Assembly: GCA_030622375.1 (NCBI GenBank)
Contig: JAUXGC010000094.1
Span: 1-5,308, forward strand
Reading direction: 5' to 3'
DNA: 5,308 nucleotides
DNA from: Sulfurovum sp.
GTDB taxonomy: Bacteria; Campylobacterota; Campylobacteria; Campylobacterales; Sulfurovaceae
Made by a program: the position numbers and the translations under genes. How positions within the stretch are numbered: position 1 is the stretch's first letter; every line of letters begins with the position of its first letter. The notes below the pieces were generated by a model. It ran no database searches. It had not been told where the DNA came from and worked only from the letters and a program-made list of their open reading frames with translations. This document shows positions 1-4,818 of this stretch, piece after piece.

Positions 1-129
1 GCTTATATAGATCTTCTTGATATACTCAGACTTACTTATGTAAGAAGAGAGGGAGAACTAGGTAACAGAAACTATCTTTATTTTGGCATTGAAAATATTC
101 CTAGTCTTGTCTATTGGCTTAATAGATAA
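1..129 (+). CDS. C-terminal end of an unidentified protein (partial)
   Basis: Frame 1 is open from the first base to a TAA at 127-129 and gives 42 residues beginning AYIDLLDILRLTY and ending NIPSLVYWLNR. The composition is that of a normal soluble protein (mixed charged, aromatic and aliphatic residues), the frame has no internal stop, and it ends 8 bp before the stop of the convergent downstream gene, which is normal dense bacterial packing. The start lies outside the window. I do not recognise the family from this fragment and give no function. That it is coding is likely but not certain, because 42 codons is short. Confidence 0.6.
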   Translation, partial: AYIDLLDILRLTYVRREGELGNRNYLYFGIENIPSLVYWLNR

Positions 130-150
130 ACAGGCTATTACCTTTTTTTT
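120..150 (+). terminator. weak candidate intrinsic terminator after the left-edge gene
   Basis: TAATAG (120-125) pairs perfectly with CTATTA (135-140) around a 9-nt loop, and two C residues plus eight consecutive T follow (143-150). The stop codon of the upstream gene lies in the loop. The stem has only six pairs and one G-C, so it is weak. A competing stem, TCTATT (110-115) with AATAGA (121-126), uses the same bases. The T run is on the + strand and would serve the rightward gene; it also encodes the C-terminal lysines of the leftward DedA gene, so it may be coincidental. Confidence 0.35.
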
Positions 151-692
151 GTTAGCTTCTCCATAATAAACCATGCACTACCAATAATACTAAAAAGTAC
201 TACGGGTGCTATCCAAGGGTTTTCTTTTATATAGGAAAACATTGTTATGATAGACTCACTTGCATAATAAGCACTAAGACCTATAGTCAACACAAATACA
301 ATAGACGCAAATACATTAAAAATAATAAATTTCTTAAAATCATATTTGGCTAGTGCCATAGAAAGTGGTACTAAAGTTTTTATACCGTACAAAAACTTTT
401 GTATAAAAATAGACAATACTCCATATTTTCGCATGATTAGTGTTGCTAGGGCTATTTTTCGTTTATGTTTTGCAAAGTAAGGCTGTATCTCTTTTTTCTG
501 ATACTTACCCAAGTAAAATAGAAAATTATCTCCCATAAAATTAAACACCATGGCCACTACCAACGCTGTTACCAAATCCATATGACCCATAAAAGAGAAT
601 ACCCCTGCCGCGGCGACTATAAAAAGCGAGCCGCCAAAAGAGAAAAATGCTACTGCTAAATAACCCCAAGTTTCAAGTGAGCCAAAATCCAT
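138..692 (-). CDS. DedA family (SNARE-associated/VTT domain) inner-membrane protein
   Basis: This 184-residue protein is strongly hydrophobic, with membrane or re-entrant segments near residues 10-35, 40-60, 93-113, 121-143 and 159-177. It shows the DedA architecture: a GD motif (G54-D55) followed by an F-x-Y-x-x-G-K stretch, then a charged loop (about 63-90), then the signature IQKFLYGIKTLVPL (97-110) and KYDFKKFIIFNVFA (116-129). DedA proteins are lipid or ion transporters of the inner membrane linked to undecaprenyl-phosphate or phospholipid flipping and proton-motive-force maintenance; the substrate here cannot be assigned. The two signature arginines of well-studied members appear as lysines (K99, K105), and the usual upstream PG(E/D) motif reads GGS (20-22). 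The start at 692 is supported by AGGA (complement of 699-702) six bases upstream. The gene is convergent with the left-edge gene and divergent from the dehydrogenase gene. Confidence 0.88.
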   Translation of the reverse strand: MDFGSLETWGYLAVAFFSFGGSLFIVAAAGVFSFMGHMDLVTALVVAMVFNFMGDNFLFYLGKYQKKEIQPYFAKHKRKIALATLIMRKYGVLSIFIQKFLYGIKTLVPLSMALAKYDFKKFIIFNVFASIVFVLTIGLSAYYASESIITMFSYIKENPWIAPVVLFSIIGSAWFIMEKLTKKR

Positions 693-721
693 TAAATGTC
701 CTAAAAATATATAATGAAAGA

Positions 722-727
722 ATCATA
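722..727 (-). promoter_or_regulatory. candidate -10 box for the DedA gene
   Basis: On the minus strand this reads TATGAT, one mismatch from TATAAT, followed by an AT-rich leader of about 22 bases with the AGGA ribosome site before the ATG at 692. No -35 box is recognisable, which is common for housekeeping promoters in Campylobacterota. Other AT-rich hexamers nearby, including the palindrome at 764-780, could serve instead. Confidence 0.3.
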
Positions 728-739
728 CCCAAAATAAGT

Positions 740-745
740 TATAAT
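740..745 (+). promoter_or_regulatory. candidate upstream -10 box for the dehydrogenase operon
   Basis: A perfect TATAAT lies 60 bp before the dehydrogenase ATG, which would give a leader of roughly 54 nt. Transcripts starting here would carry the 764-780 palindrome as an AU hairpin. No -35 box is evident. A second, closer -10 candidate lies within that palindrome. Confidence 0.35.
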
Positions 746-763
746 CCTTCTCATGATTACTAC

Positions 764-780
764 TATTTTATGATAAAATA
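764..780. promoter_or_regulatory. perfect 8-1-8 AT palindrome: possible operator and/or bidirectional -10 element
   Basis: TATTTTAT (764-771), one G (772) and ATAAAATA (773-780) form a perfect inverted repeat in the 113-bp divergent spacer. On the + strand it contains TGATAAAAT, which reads as an extended -10 (TGn plus TAAAAT at 774-779) and would start transcription about 20 nt before the ATG at 806. By symmetry the minus strand also reads TAAAAT (770-765), pointing towards the DedA gene. It could be a symmetric promoter, a dimeric repressor site over the -10 region, or chance in AT-rich DNA. It does not match a Fur box well, and I cannot name a regulator. Confidence 0.4.
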
Positions 781-795
781 ATTATATTCTTTTCT

Positions 796-800
796 AGGAG
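796..800 (+). promoter_or_regulatory. ribosome binding site for the dehydrogenase gene
   Basis: AGGAG sits five bases upstream of the ATG at 806. It is the strongest ribosome site seen at a gene start in the window and fixes the start of the dehydrogenase. Confidence 0.75.
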
Positions 801-805
801 TTTCT

Positions 806-2026
806 ATGTCTAAAAAAACCCTTATTATTGGTGCAGGTGGTGTTGGAAACGTTGTTGCTTTTAAATGTGCTATGAATAGCAAAACATTTGGAAATATCAC
901 ACTTGCAAGCCGTACAATAAGCAAATGTATCTCTATCGCTACTAATGTAAAAAAGAAAACAGGGGTAGAGATAAATACAGCTACCGTAGATGCAGACTCT
1001 GTTCCTCAACTCACAGAACTTATTGCAAACACAGGTGCGGACATAGTCATTAACGTTGCTCTACCTTACCAAGATCTTACTATTATGGATGCTTGTATCG
1101 AATGTGGTGTTGATTATTTAGATACGGCAAACTATGAACATCCAGATACAGCCAAATTTGAGTATAAAGAGCAATGGGCAAAAAATGAAGAGTTTAAAAA
1201 AGAAAATATCATGGGTCTTCTAGGAAGTGGTTTTGACCCTGGTGTAACCAATGTTTTTTGTGCTTATGCTCAAAAACACTATTTTGATGAGATACACACT
1301 ATAGATATACTAGACTGCAATGATGGAGATCATGGATACCCATTTGCCACCAACTTTAATCCAGAGATAAATCTAAGAGAAGTATCTGCTAAAGGTAGGT
1401 ATTGGGAAGATGGTAAATGGATAGAAACTGAGCCTATGGAGATAAAGCAGATATGGGACTACCCCGAAATAGGAGCCAAAGACTCATACCTACTTTACCA
1501 CGAAGAGATGGAAAGCCTAGTCAAGCACATCAAAGGGCTCAAACGCATCAGGTTTTTCATGACATTTGGGCAGAGCTACCTCACACATATGAAATGTCTG
1601 GAAAATGTTGGAATGCTAGGAATTAAGGAGGTGGAACACAAAGGAGCCAAGATTATACCTATGGAGTTTCTAGCTACCCTACTTCCAGACCCAGCAAGTC
1701 TCGGTCCACACACTAAAGGAAAAACGAATATTGGTATCTTTGCTAAAGGGCTTAAAGATGGAAAGGAGAAAAGCATATATATTTATCAAATAAGTGACCA
1801 CGAAAAATGTTATGAGGAAGTGATGAGTCAAGCAGTAAGTTACACAACAGGTGTGCCAGCCATGATAGGGGCAAAACTGATACTAGAAGGAAAATGGAGG
1901 GGTCATGGTGTCTTTAATATGGAAGAGTTTGATCCAGATCCATTTCTGGAAGAGTTAAAGGTGCAAGGGCTACCTTGGAAAATCATGGAACTTAAGGCAG
2001 ATGAAGATTTGAGAATATATACCTGA
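806..2026 (+). CDS. carboxyspermidine/carboxynorspermidine dehydrogenase (saccharopine dehydrogenase-like)
   Basis: This 406-residue cytoplasmic enzyme has an N-terminal Rossmann fold with the nucleotide motif GAGGVG (9-14) and ASR (34-36) at the end of the second strand, as expected for NADP(H). These are followed by NVALPYQDLTIMDACI (83-98), GVDYLDTANYE (101-111) and LGSGFDPGVTNVF (139-151), all typical of the saccharopine dehydrogenase/carboxynorspermidine synthase family; the length is normal. In Campylobacterota such enzymes (for example in Campylobacter jejuni) condense aspartate semialdehyde with putrescine to carboxyspermidine using NADPH; the vibrio enzyme prefers diaminopropane. A PLP-dependent decarboxylase, not present in this window, completes the pathway. 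Databases often label these proteins 'saccharopine dehydrogenase', but lysine catabolism is unlikely here. The AGGAG at 796-800 supports the start. The stop overlaps the start of the next gene by one base (TGATG), indicating an operon. Confidence 0.9.
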   Translation: MSKKTLIIGAGGVGNVVAFKCAMNSKTFGNITLASRTISKCISIATNVKKKTGVEINTATVDADSVPQLTELIANTGADIVINVALPYQDLTIMDACIECGVDYLDTANYEHPDTAKFEYKEQWAKNEEFKKENIMGLLGSGFDPGVTNVFCAYAQKHYFDEIHTIDILDCNDGDHGYPFATNFNPEINLREVSAKGRYWEDGKWIETEPMEIKQIWDYPEIGAKDSYLLYHEEMESLVKHIKGLKRIRFFMTFGQSYLTHMKCLENVGMLGIKEVEHKGAKIIPMEFLATLLPDPASLGPHTKGKTNIGIFAKGLKDGKEKSIYIYQISDHEKCYEEVMSQAVSYTTGVPAMIGAKLILEGKWRGHGVFNMEEFDPDPFLEELKVQGLPWKIMELKADEDLRIYT

Positions 2027-2733
2027 TGGAGTTTAATGGCTTTCCAAAAGAGGGGTTAAAATTTTTAAATAATATAATCATAAACAATTCAAAAGAGTGG
2101 CTTGATGGCAGCAGAGACGAGTATGAAAAATATATTGTTGAACCAAACCGAGCTTATGTTCAAGACATAGGGGAACATTTGCAAATACTTGTTCCCACTA
2201 TAAATGCTATACCAAAGACAAATAAATCACTTTTTCGCATATACCGTGATGCCCGTTTTCATCTAACTGACCCCATAAAAACACGTATTGGTATAATATT
2301 ATGGCAAGGGAGTGGGCACCGTATGCAGAGTAGTTCTTTTTATATGCACTACGATCCTAAAGAGGTTTTTGTAGCGACAGGCATACGAAACTTCAAGCCC
2401 ACTCTTCTAGCCACCTACCGTGAATATATACAAAACAAAGAGAGACGAATAGAACTCCATAACATCCTTGAAGATTTAAAAACCAAAGGATACAAAACCC
2501 CTGAACTAAAATATAAACGTATGCCTAGAAATTGTGATATTGACAATATACATAGCTATCTTTACCTTCAAGGTGCTATATATGCTTACACCTCATTTTT
2601 TCCAAATGAAATATTTCATTCAAACTCTATTGTAGATAAAAATTTTAAAATTTATAAAGATATGTTTACACTTCAACAATGGCTATATGAACTTACACTT
2701 CATTGTGATACATCTGCTGATGTATTCCGATAA
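2026..2733 (+). CDS. DUF2461 family protein of unknown function
   Basis: The 235-residue product matches the DUF2461 (TIGR02453-type) pattern. It has an N-terminal GLKFLNNIIINNSKEWLDGS (10-29) with the family's 'FL..L..NN.KEW' signature, LFRIYRDARFH (69-79) followed by DPIKTRIGI, then SSSFYMHYDP and a conserved 'vatGIRNF' segment. A later LKYKRMPR stretch matches the family's LKR.P-like motif. No transmembrane segment or signal peptide is visible, so it is probably cytoplasmic. The family has no established biochemical function. Its ATG shares one base with the TGA of the dehydrogenase, and no clear ribosome site of its own is visible, so translation probably depends on termination-reinitiation from the upstream gene. 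It ends 10 bp before the stop of the convergent pgeF, with no obvious terminator between them. A link to polyamine metabolism is suggested only by this coupling. Confidence 0.82.
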   Translation: MEFNGFPKEGLKFLNNIIINNSKEWLDGSRDEYEKYIVEPNRAYVQDIGEHLQILVPTINAIPKTNKSLFRIYRDARFHLTDPIKTRIGIILWQGSGHRMQSSSFYMHYDPKEVFVATGIRNFKPTLLATYREYIQNKERRIELHNILEDLKTKGYKTPELKYKRMPRNCDIDNIHSYLYLQGAIYAYTSFFPNEIFHSNSIVDKNFKIYKDMFTLQQWLYELTLHCDTSADVFR

Positions 2734-2743
2734 AAGAACTCTC

Positions 2744-3502
2744 TTAGTTTAGACATATCATACTCATAAACCGTCCACTGCATCCCTGCTCTTTACGGTA
2801 GGAGAAAAACTTTCCTACTTCACATGATGTACAGATACCGCTCATCTCTATATGTTGTTCAAGTAGTCCAACATTTAAAAGTTGCATTTTATTGATGTAT
2901 GGCAAATCTAACATAAACTTATCTTTTTTCTTCTCAAAGGCTTGGGGTATATCAAAAAAATGTTTTGCAACATCTTCATCTACTTCATAACAACAACGCC
3001 CGATAGAAGGAGCAATACCAGCTATAATATCTTTAGGATTTGAATCATATATATCTATCATTTTTTTTACAGTTTTAGAAATAATATTTGTTTTTGTACC
3101 TCTCCATCCTGCATGGACAACCGAGACAACCTCTCTCTGTATATCATACAATAATATAGGAACACAATCTGCCGTAAGAACCGTAAGTACTACTCCTTTT
3201 TCATCCGTTATCAAGGCATCACAGTTATCTATGGCATTAGATATATCACTCCACCCCTTTGTTTCCACTTTTTTAACTATATATATGTGGTCACTATGAG
3301 TTTGATTTGCCACGACAAAGTGTAAATGATTACTGGATAACGCTAAAGAGAGTTTTTTTCTATTATTTATAATGGATTTTTTATCTTCTCCTGTATGTAG
3401 TGCCAAAGAGAACAGACAAGGCTCCGATAGACTTTTAGTACTTACAGCATGTAAACATTTATGATAATTTTCGAATATACTAAATCTATAAAAATCAACC
3501 AT
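2744..3502 (-). CDS. pgeF: peptidoglycan editing factor PgeF (YfiH; multicopper/'laccase domain' family)
   Basis: From the ATG at 3502 the product is 252 residues, a usual length for the family. It carries the full YfiH signature: NQTHSDHI (66-73) with H69, CDALIT (94-99), LTADCVPILLYD (109-120) with C113, VVHAGWRG (128-135) with H130, then AGIAPSIGRCCYEV, and a C-terminal CTSCEVGKFFSYRKE and GRF. H69, C113 and H130 are the expected metal ligands. In E. coli the protein prevents incorrect (L-Ser-containing) muropeptide precursors from entering peptidoglycan; homologues also show purine nucleoside phosphorylase or polyphenol oxidase activity in vitro. The frame stays open upstream to an ATG at 3580, but 3502 is preferred: it has GAAGGA (complement of 3508-3513) five bases upstream, it yields a family-like N-terminus (MVDFYRFSIF), and the longer version would overlap the divergent rodA start and promoter. 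Confidence 0.9.
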   Translation of the reverse strand: MVDFYRFSIFENYHKCLHAVSTKSLSEPCLFSLALHTGEDKKSIINNRKKLSLALSSNHLHFVVANQTHSDHIYIVKKVETKGWSDISNAIDNCDALITDEKGVVLTVLTADCVPILLYDIQREVVSVVHAGWRGTKTNIISKTVKKMIDIYDSNPKDIIAGIAPSIGRCCYEVDEDVAKHFFDIPQAFEKKKDKFMLDLPYINKMQLLNVGLLEQHIEMSGICTSCEVGKFFSYRKEQGCSGRFMSMICLN

Positions 3503-3507
3503 AAATA

Positions 3508-3513
3508 TCCTTC
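3508..3513 (-). promoter_or_regulatory. ribosome binding site that decides the pgeF start
   Basis: The minus strand reads GAAGGA here, five bases before the ATG at 3502. No comparable site precedes the in-frame ATG at 3580, so the 26 extra residues of the longer reading are most likely untranslated. Confidence 0.7.
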
Positions 3514-3522
3514 TACTTTTTA

Positions 3523-3533
3523 GATATAATATC
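3523..3533. promoter_or_regulatory. near-symmetric divergent -10 element between pgeF and rodA
   Basis: The sequence GATAT-A-ATATC is an inverted repeat around one central base, in the middle of the 52-bp spacer. On the + strand it contains a perfect TATAAT (3525-3530), which would start rodA transcription about 18 nt before its ATG. On the minus strand it contains TATTAT (3531-3526), one mismatch from consensus, which would start pgeF about 17 nt before its ATG. No -35 box is recognisable on either side. The spacing fits both genes with short leaders, so a shared bidirectional promoter is likely but not proven. Confidence 0.55.
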
Positions 3534-3554
3534 AAAAAAGTATAGGGTTTTGCA

Positions 3555-4715
3555 ATGGAATCATGGTTTGACTTTGACAAAAGTATTTTTAAGAATTTTT
3601 CTTACTTATTAATAATCCAACTCATTCCACTTTTTATTATTTCGTCTTATCTAGTTTATGAAATCAACACTCATCTCTATCACAAGCAGATGGTTTATTA
3701 CTTTATCGCAGCTATTGCTTTTCTTGTTTCAGTTTTTATCCCATGGAGGAAAATTATCTGGTGGTTTGTACCGCTTTTTTACATAGCAAATATTGCTCTA
3801 CTTGTTGGAGTTGAATTTATAGGTAAATCCATACTCGGTGCAAAAAGATGGATAGAGATACCTGGTATCGGTATGACTATACAGCCATCAGAGTTCATAA
3901 AGGTAGCTGTTATTATGATGCTTGCCTATCTTATAAGTAAAAATCCTCCTGAAAAAAAAGGGTATGGATTACTTAACTTTATTAAGCTTTCCATTGTCAT
4001 TATTATTCCTTTTATCATCATAGCTAAAGAGCCTGATTTGGGTACTGCACTGGTACTTCTCTTTGCAGGATATGGTATTCTTTTTATTATAGGCATAAAC
4101 TGGAAGATATGGGTAGCTCTTGCCATACTTGCAGGGGCAGGAGCACCACTGGTCTATGAGTATGGATTAAAACCTTACCAAAAAATACGTATTCAAGATG
4201 CACTAAATAAACCAAGCTACCAAGTACAACAAGCACTTATAGCCATAGGCTCAGGTGGGATAGAAGGCAAAAGCAAAGAGGAGTCTACACAAACACAACT
4301 AAAGTTTCTACCTGTCTCTTCAACAGACTTCATATTTGCATATCTTGGTGAAAGGTTTGGCTTTAAAGGCATGATGACAGTCATTGCTATCTATATTCTT
4401 GTCATATTCAATTTACTCTATATTTCAACCAAACATTCTAAAGATTATCTTATTAAAACTTTTGCTACAGGTATTGCTTTTTTACTATTTGTATATATGG
4501 GGGTAAACATATATATGATTATCGGACTAGCCCCTGTCGTAGGACTTCCGTTACCAATGTTTAGCCATGGAGGCACCTCGTTTATAATTTTTGCAGTAAT
4601 CTTTGGAATACTACAAAATTTAATTGCTTTTAAAGACTATAATCGATATACTTCTGACTCGAAAATCACCATGATTTCGAAAAAGAGCAACCAGCGATCA
4701 AATAAGGGTCTTTAG
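3555..4715 (+). CDS. rodA: RodA, SEDS-family peptidoglycan glycosyltransferase of cell elongation
   Basis: The 386-residue protein is polytopic (about ten membrane segments, the first near 16-36, the last near 338-358) with the SEDS signatures in order: GAKRWIEI (95-102), QPSEFIK (110-116), AKEPDLGTAL (157-166), FLPVSSTDFIFAYLGE (251-266) and GLPLPMFSHGGTS (330-342). D258 in TDFIF corresponds to the catalytic aspartate of RodA (Asp262 in E. coli). RodA polymerises lipid II into glycan strands in the elongasome with the transpeptidase PBP2 and MreBCD; those partner genes are not in the window. The 'GAKRWI', 'EPDLGTA' and short-loop features favour RodA over FtsW. AGGG (3544-3547) lies seven bases before the ATG. 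The gene is divergent from pgeF, another peptidoglycan gene. The last codons and the TAG stop (4713-4715) overlap the first ten bases of the downstream tRNA, so the basic tail (about 360-386) ends inside the tRNA gene. Confidence 0.93.
   Translation: MESWFDFDKSIFKNFSYLLIIQLIPLFIISSYLVYEINTHLYHKQMVYYFIAAIAFLVSVFIPWRKIIWWFVPLFYIANIALLVGVEFIGKSILGAKRWIEIPGIGMTIQPSEFIKVAVIMMLAYLISKNPPEKKGYGLLNFIKLSIVIIIPFIIIAKEPDLGTALVLLFAGYGILFIIGINWKIWVALAILAGAGAPLVYEYGLKPYQKIRIQDALNKPSYQVQQALIAIGSGGIEGKSKEESTQTQLKFLPVSSTDFIFAYLGERFGFKGMMTVIAIYILVIFNLLYISTKHSKDYLIKTFATGIAFLLFVYMGVNIYMIIGLAPVVGLPLPMFSHGGTSFIIFAVIFGILQNLIAFKDYNRYTSDSKITMISKKSNQRSNKGL
4638..4643 (+). promoter_or_regulatory. candidate internal -10 box in rodA for the tRNA gene
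   Basis: A perfect TATAAT lies within rodA codons for Y362-N363. It would start transcription near 4650 and give a precursor with about 56 nt of 5' leader before the mature tRNA. No convincing -35 box is seen. Perfect -10 hexamers do occur by chance in AT-rich coding DNA, so this is a candidate only. Confidence 0.3.
4659..4680 (+). repeat. inverted repeat in the rodA 3' end, just before the tRNA
   Basis: TCGAAAATCA (4659-4668) pairs with TGATTTCGA (4672-4680) around a CCA loop, with one A bulged: nine pairs in all. It lies within the last part of rodA, 25 bp before the tRNA 5' end. In RNA it would form a compact hairpin in the tRNA leader or rodA mRNA tail. It is not a terminator, because no T run follows (the next bases are A-rich). 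Confidence 0.45.
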
Positions 4716-4782
4716 CTCAGCTGGTTAGAGCACTCGGCTCATAACCGAGTGGTCCGGGGTTCGAGTCCCCGAGGACCCACCA
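4706..4782 (+). tRNA. tRNA with anticodon CAU (elongator Met or Ile2), CCA encoded
   Basis: A complete 77-nt cloverleaf can be drawn. The acceptor stem is GGGTCTT (4706-4712) with AGGACCC (4772-4778), including one U-G pair. The D stem is GCTC/GAGC (4715-4718/4728-4731). The anticodon stem is CTCGG/CCGAG (4733-4737/4745-4749) with loop CTCATAA and anticodon CAT at 4740-4742. The T arm has CCGGG/CCCGG-type pairing around the TTCGAGT loop. The discriminator is A4779 and the CCA (4780-4782) is encoded. The G1-C72 pair excludes initiator tRNA, which has an unpaired 1-72 position. Elongator Met and the lysidine-modified Ile2 both carry CAU. The anticodon arm (GGCTCATAACC) looks similar to Ile2 genes I know, so the identity is left open. 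The first ten bases overlap the end of rodA. Confidence 0.95.
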
Positions 4783-4791
4783 CTAACTCAT

Positions 4792-4801
4792 GTATTAATA
4801 C
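4792..4801. repeat. 10-bp perfect palindrome between the tRNA and pgm
   Basis: GTATTAATAC is self-complementary and lies ten bases after the tRNA CCA, in the 36-bp gap between the convergent tRNA and pgm genes. It has no loop and is not directly followed by a T run, so it is not a standard terminator. The rest of the gap is A/T-rich, with a tiny AAAAT/ATTTT stem (4807-4819). I see no convincing intrinsic terminator for either gene. Confidence 0.3.
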
Positions 4802-4818
4802 TCAATAAAATAATATTT

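Noticed and set aside
794..1009. 71-codon minus-strand reading frame opposite the dehydrogenase start
   Set aside because: It is cysteine- and serine-rich with no family signal, and is antisense to a well-supported enzyme gene.
1576..1776. 66-codon minus-strand reading frame within the dehydrogenase gene
   Set aside because: It is antisense to strongly conserved coding sequence and has no plausible ribosome site or homology; a by-product of codon composition.
806..2026. Saccharopine dehydrogenase of lysine metabolism
   Set aside because: The sequence fits the carboxy(nor)spermidine dehydrogenase branch used by Campylobacterota, and no lysine-pathway gene is nearby.
2734..2743. Terminator between the convergent DUF2461 and pgeF genes
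   Set aside because: The gap is only 10 bp, and I see no stem with a following T run on either strand.
2744..3502. Naming the YfiH-type protein a laccase or polyphenol oxidase
   Set aside because: The metal-ligand motifs are present, but true multicopper oxidase domains are not. The peptidoglycan-editing role is better supported for this family and fits the rodA neighbour.
3503..3580. Longer pgeF start at 3580 adding 26 residues
   Set aside because: The extra residues do not look like the family N-terminus, there is no ribosome site, and the extension would cover the rodA start and promoter. The ATG at 3502 has GAAGGA at the right distance.
3926..4126. 66-codon minus-strand reading frame within rodA
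   Set aside because: It is the antisense of RodA membrane-segment codons, with no independent coding evidence.
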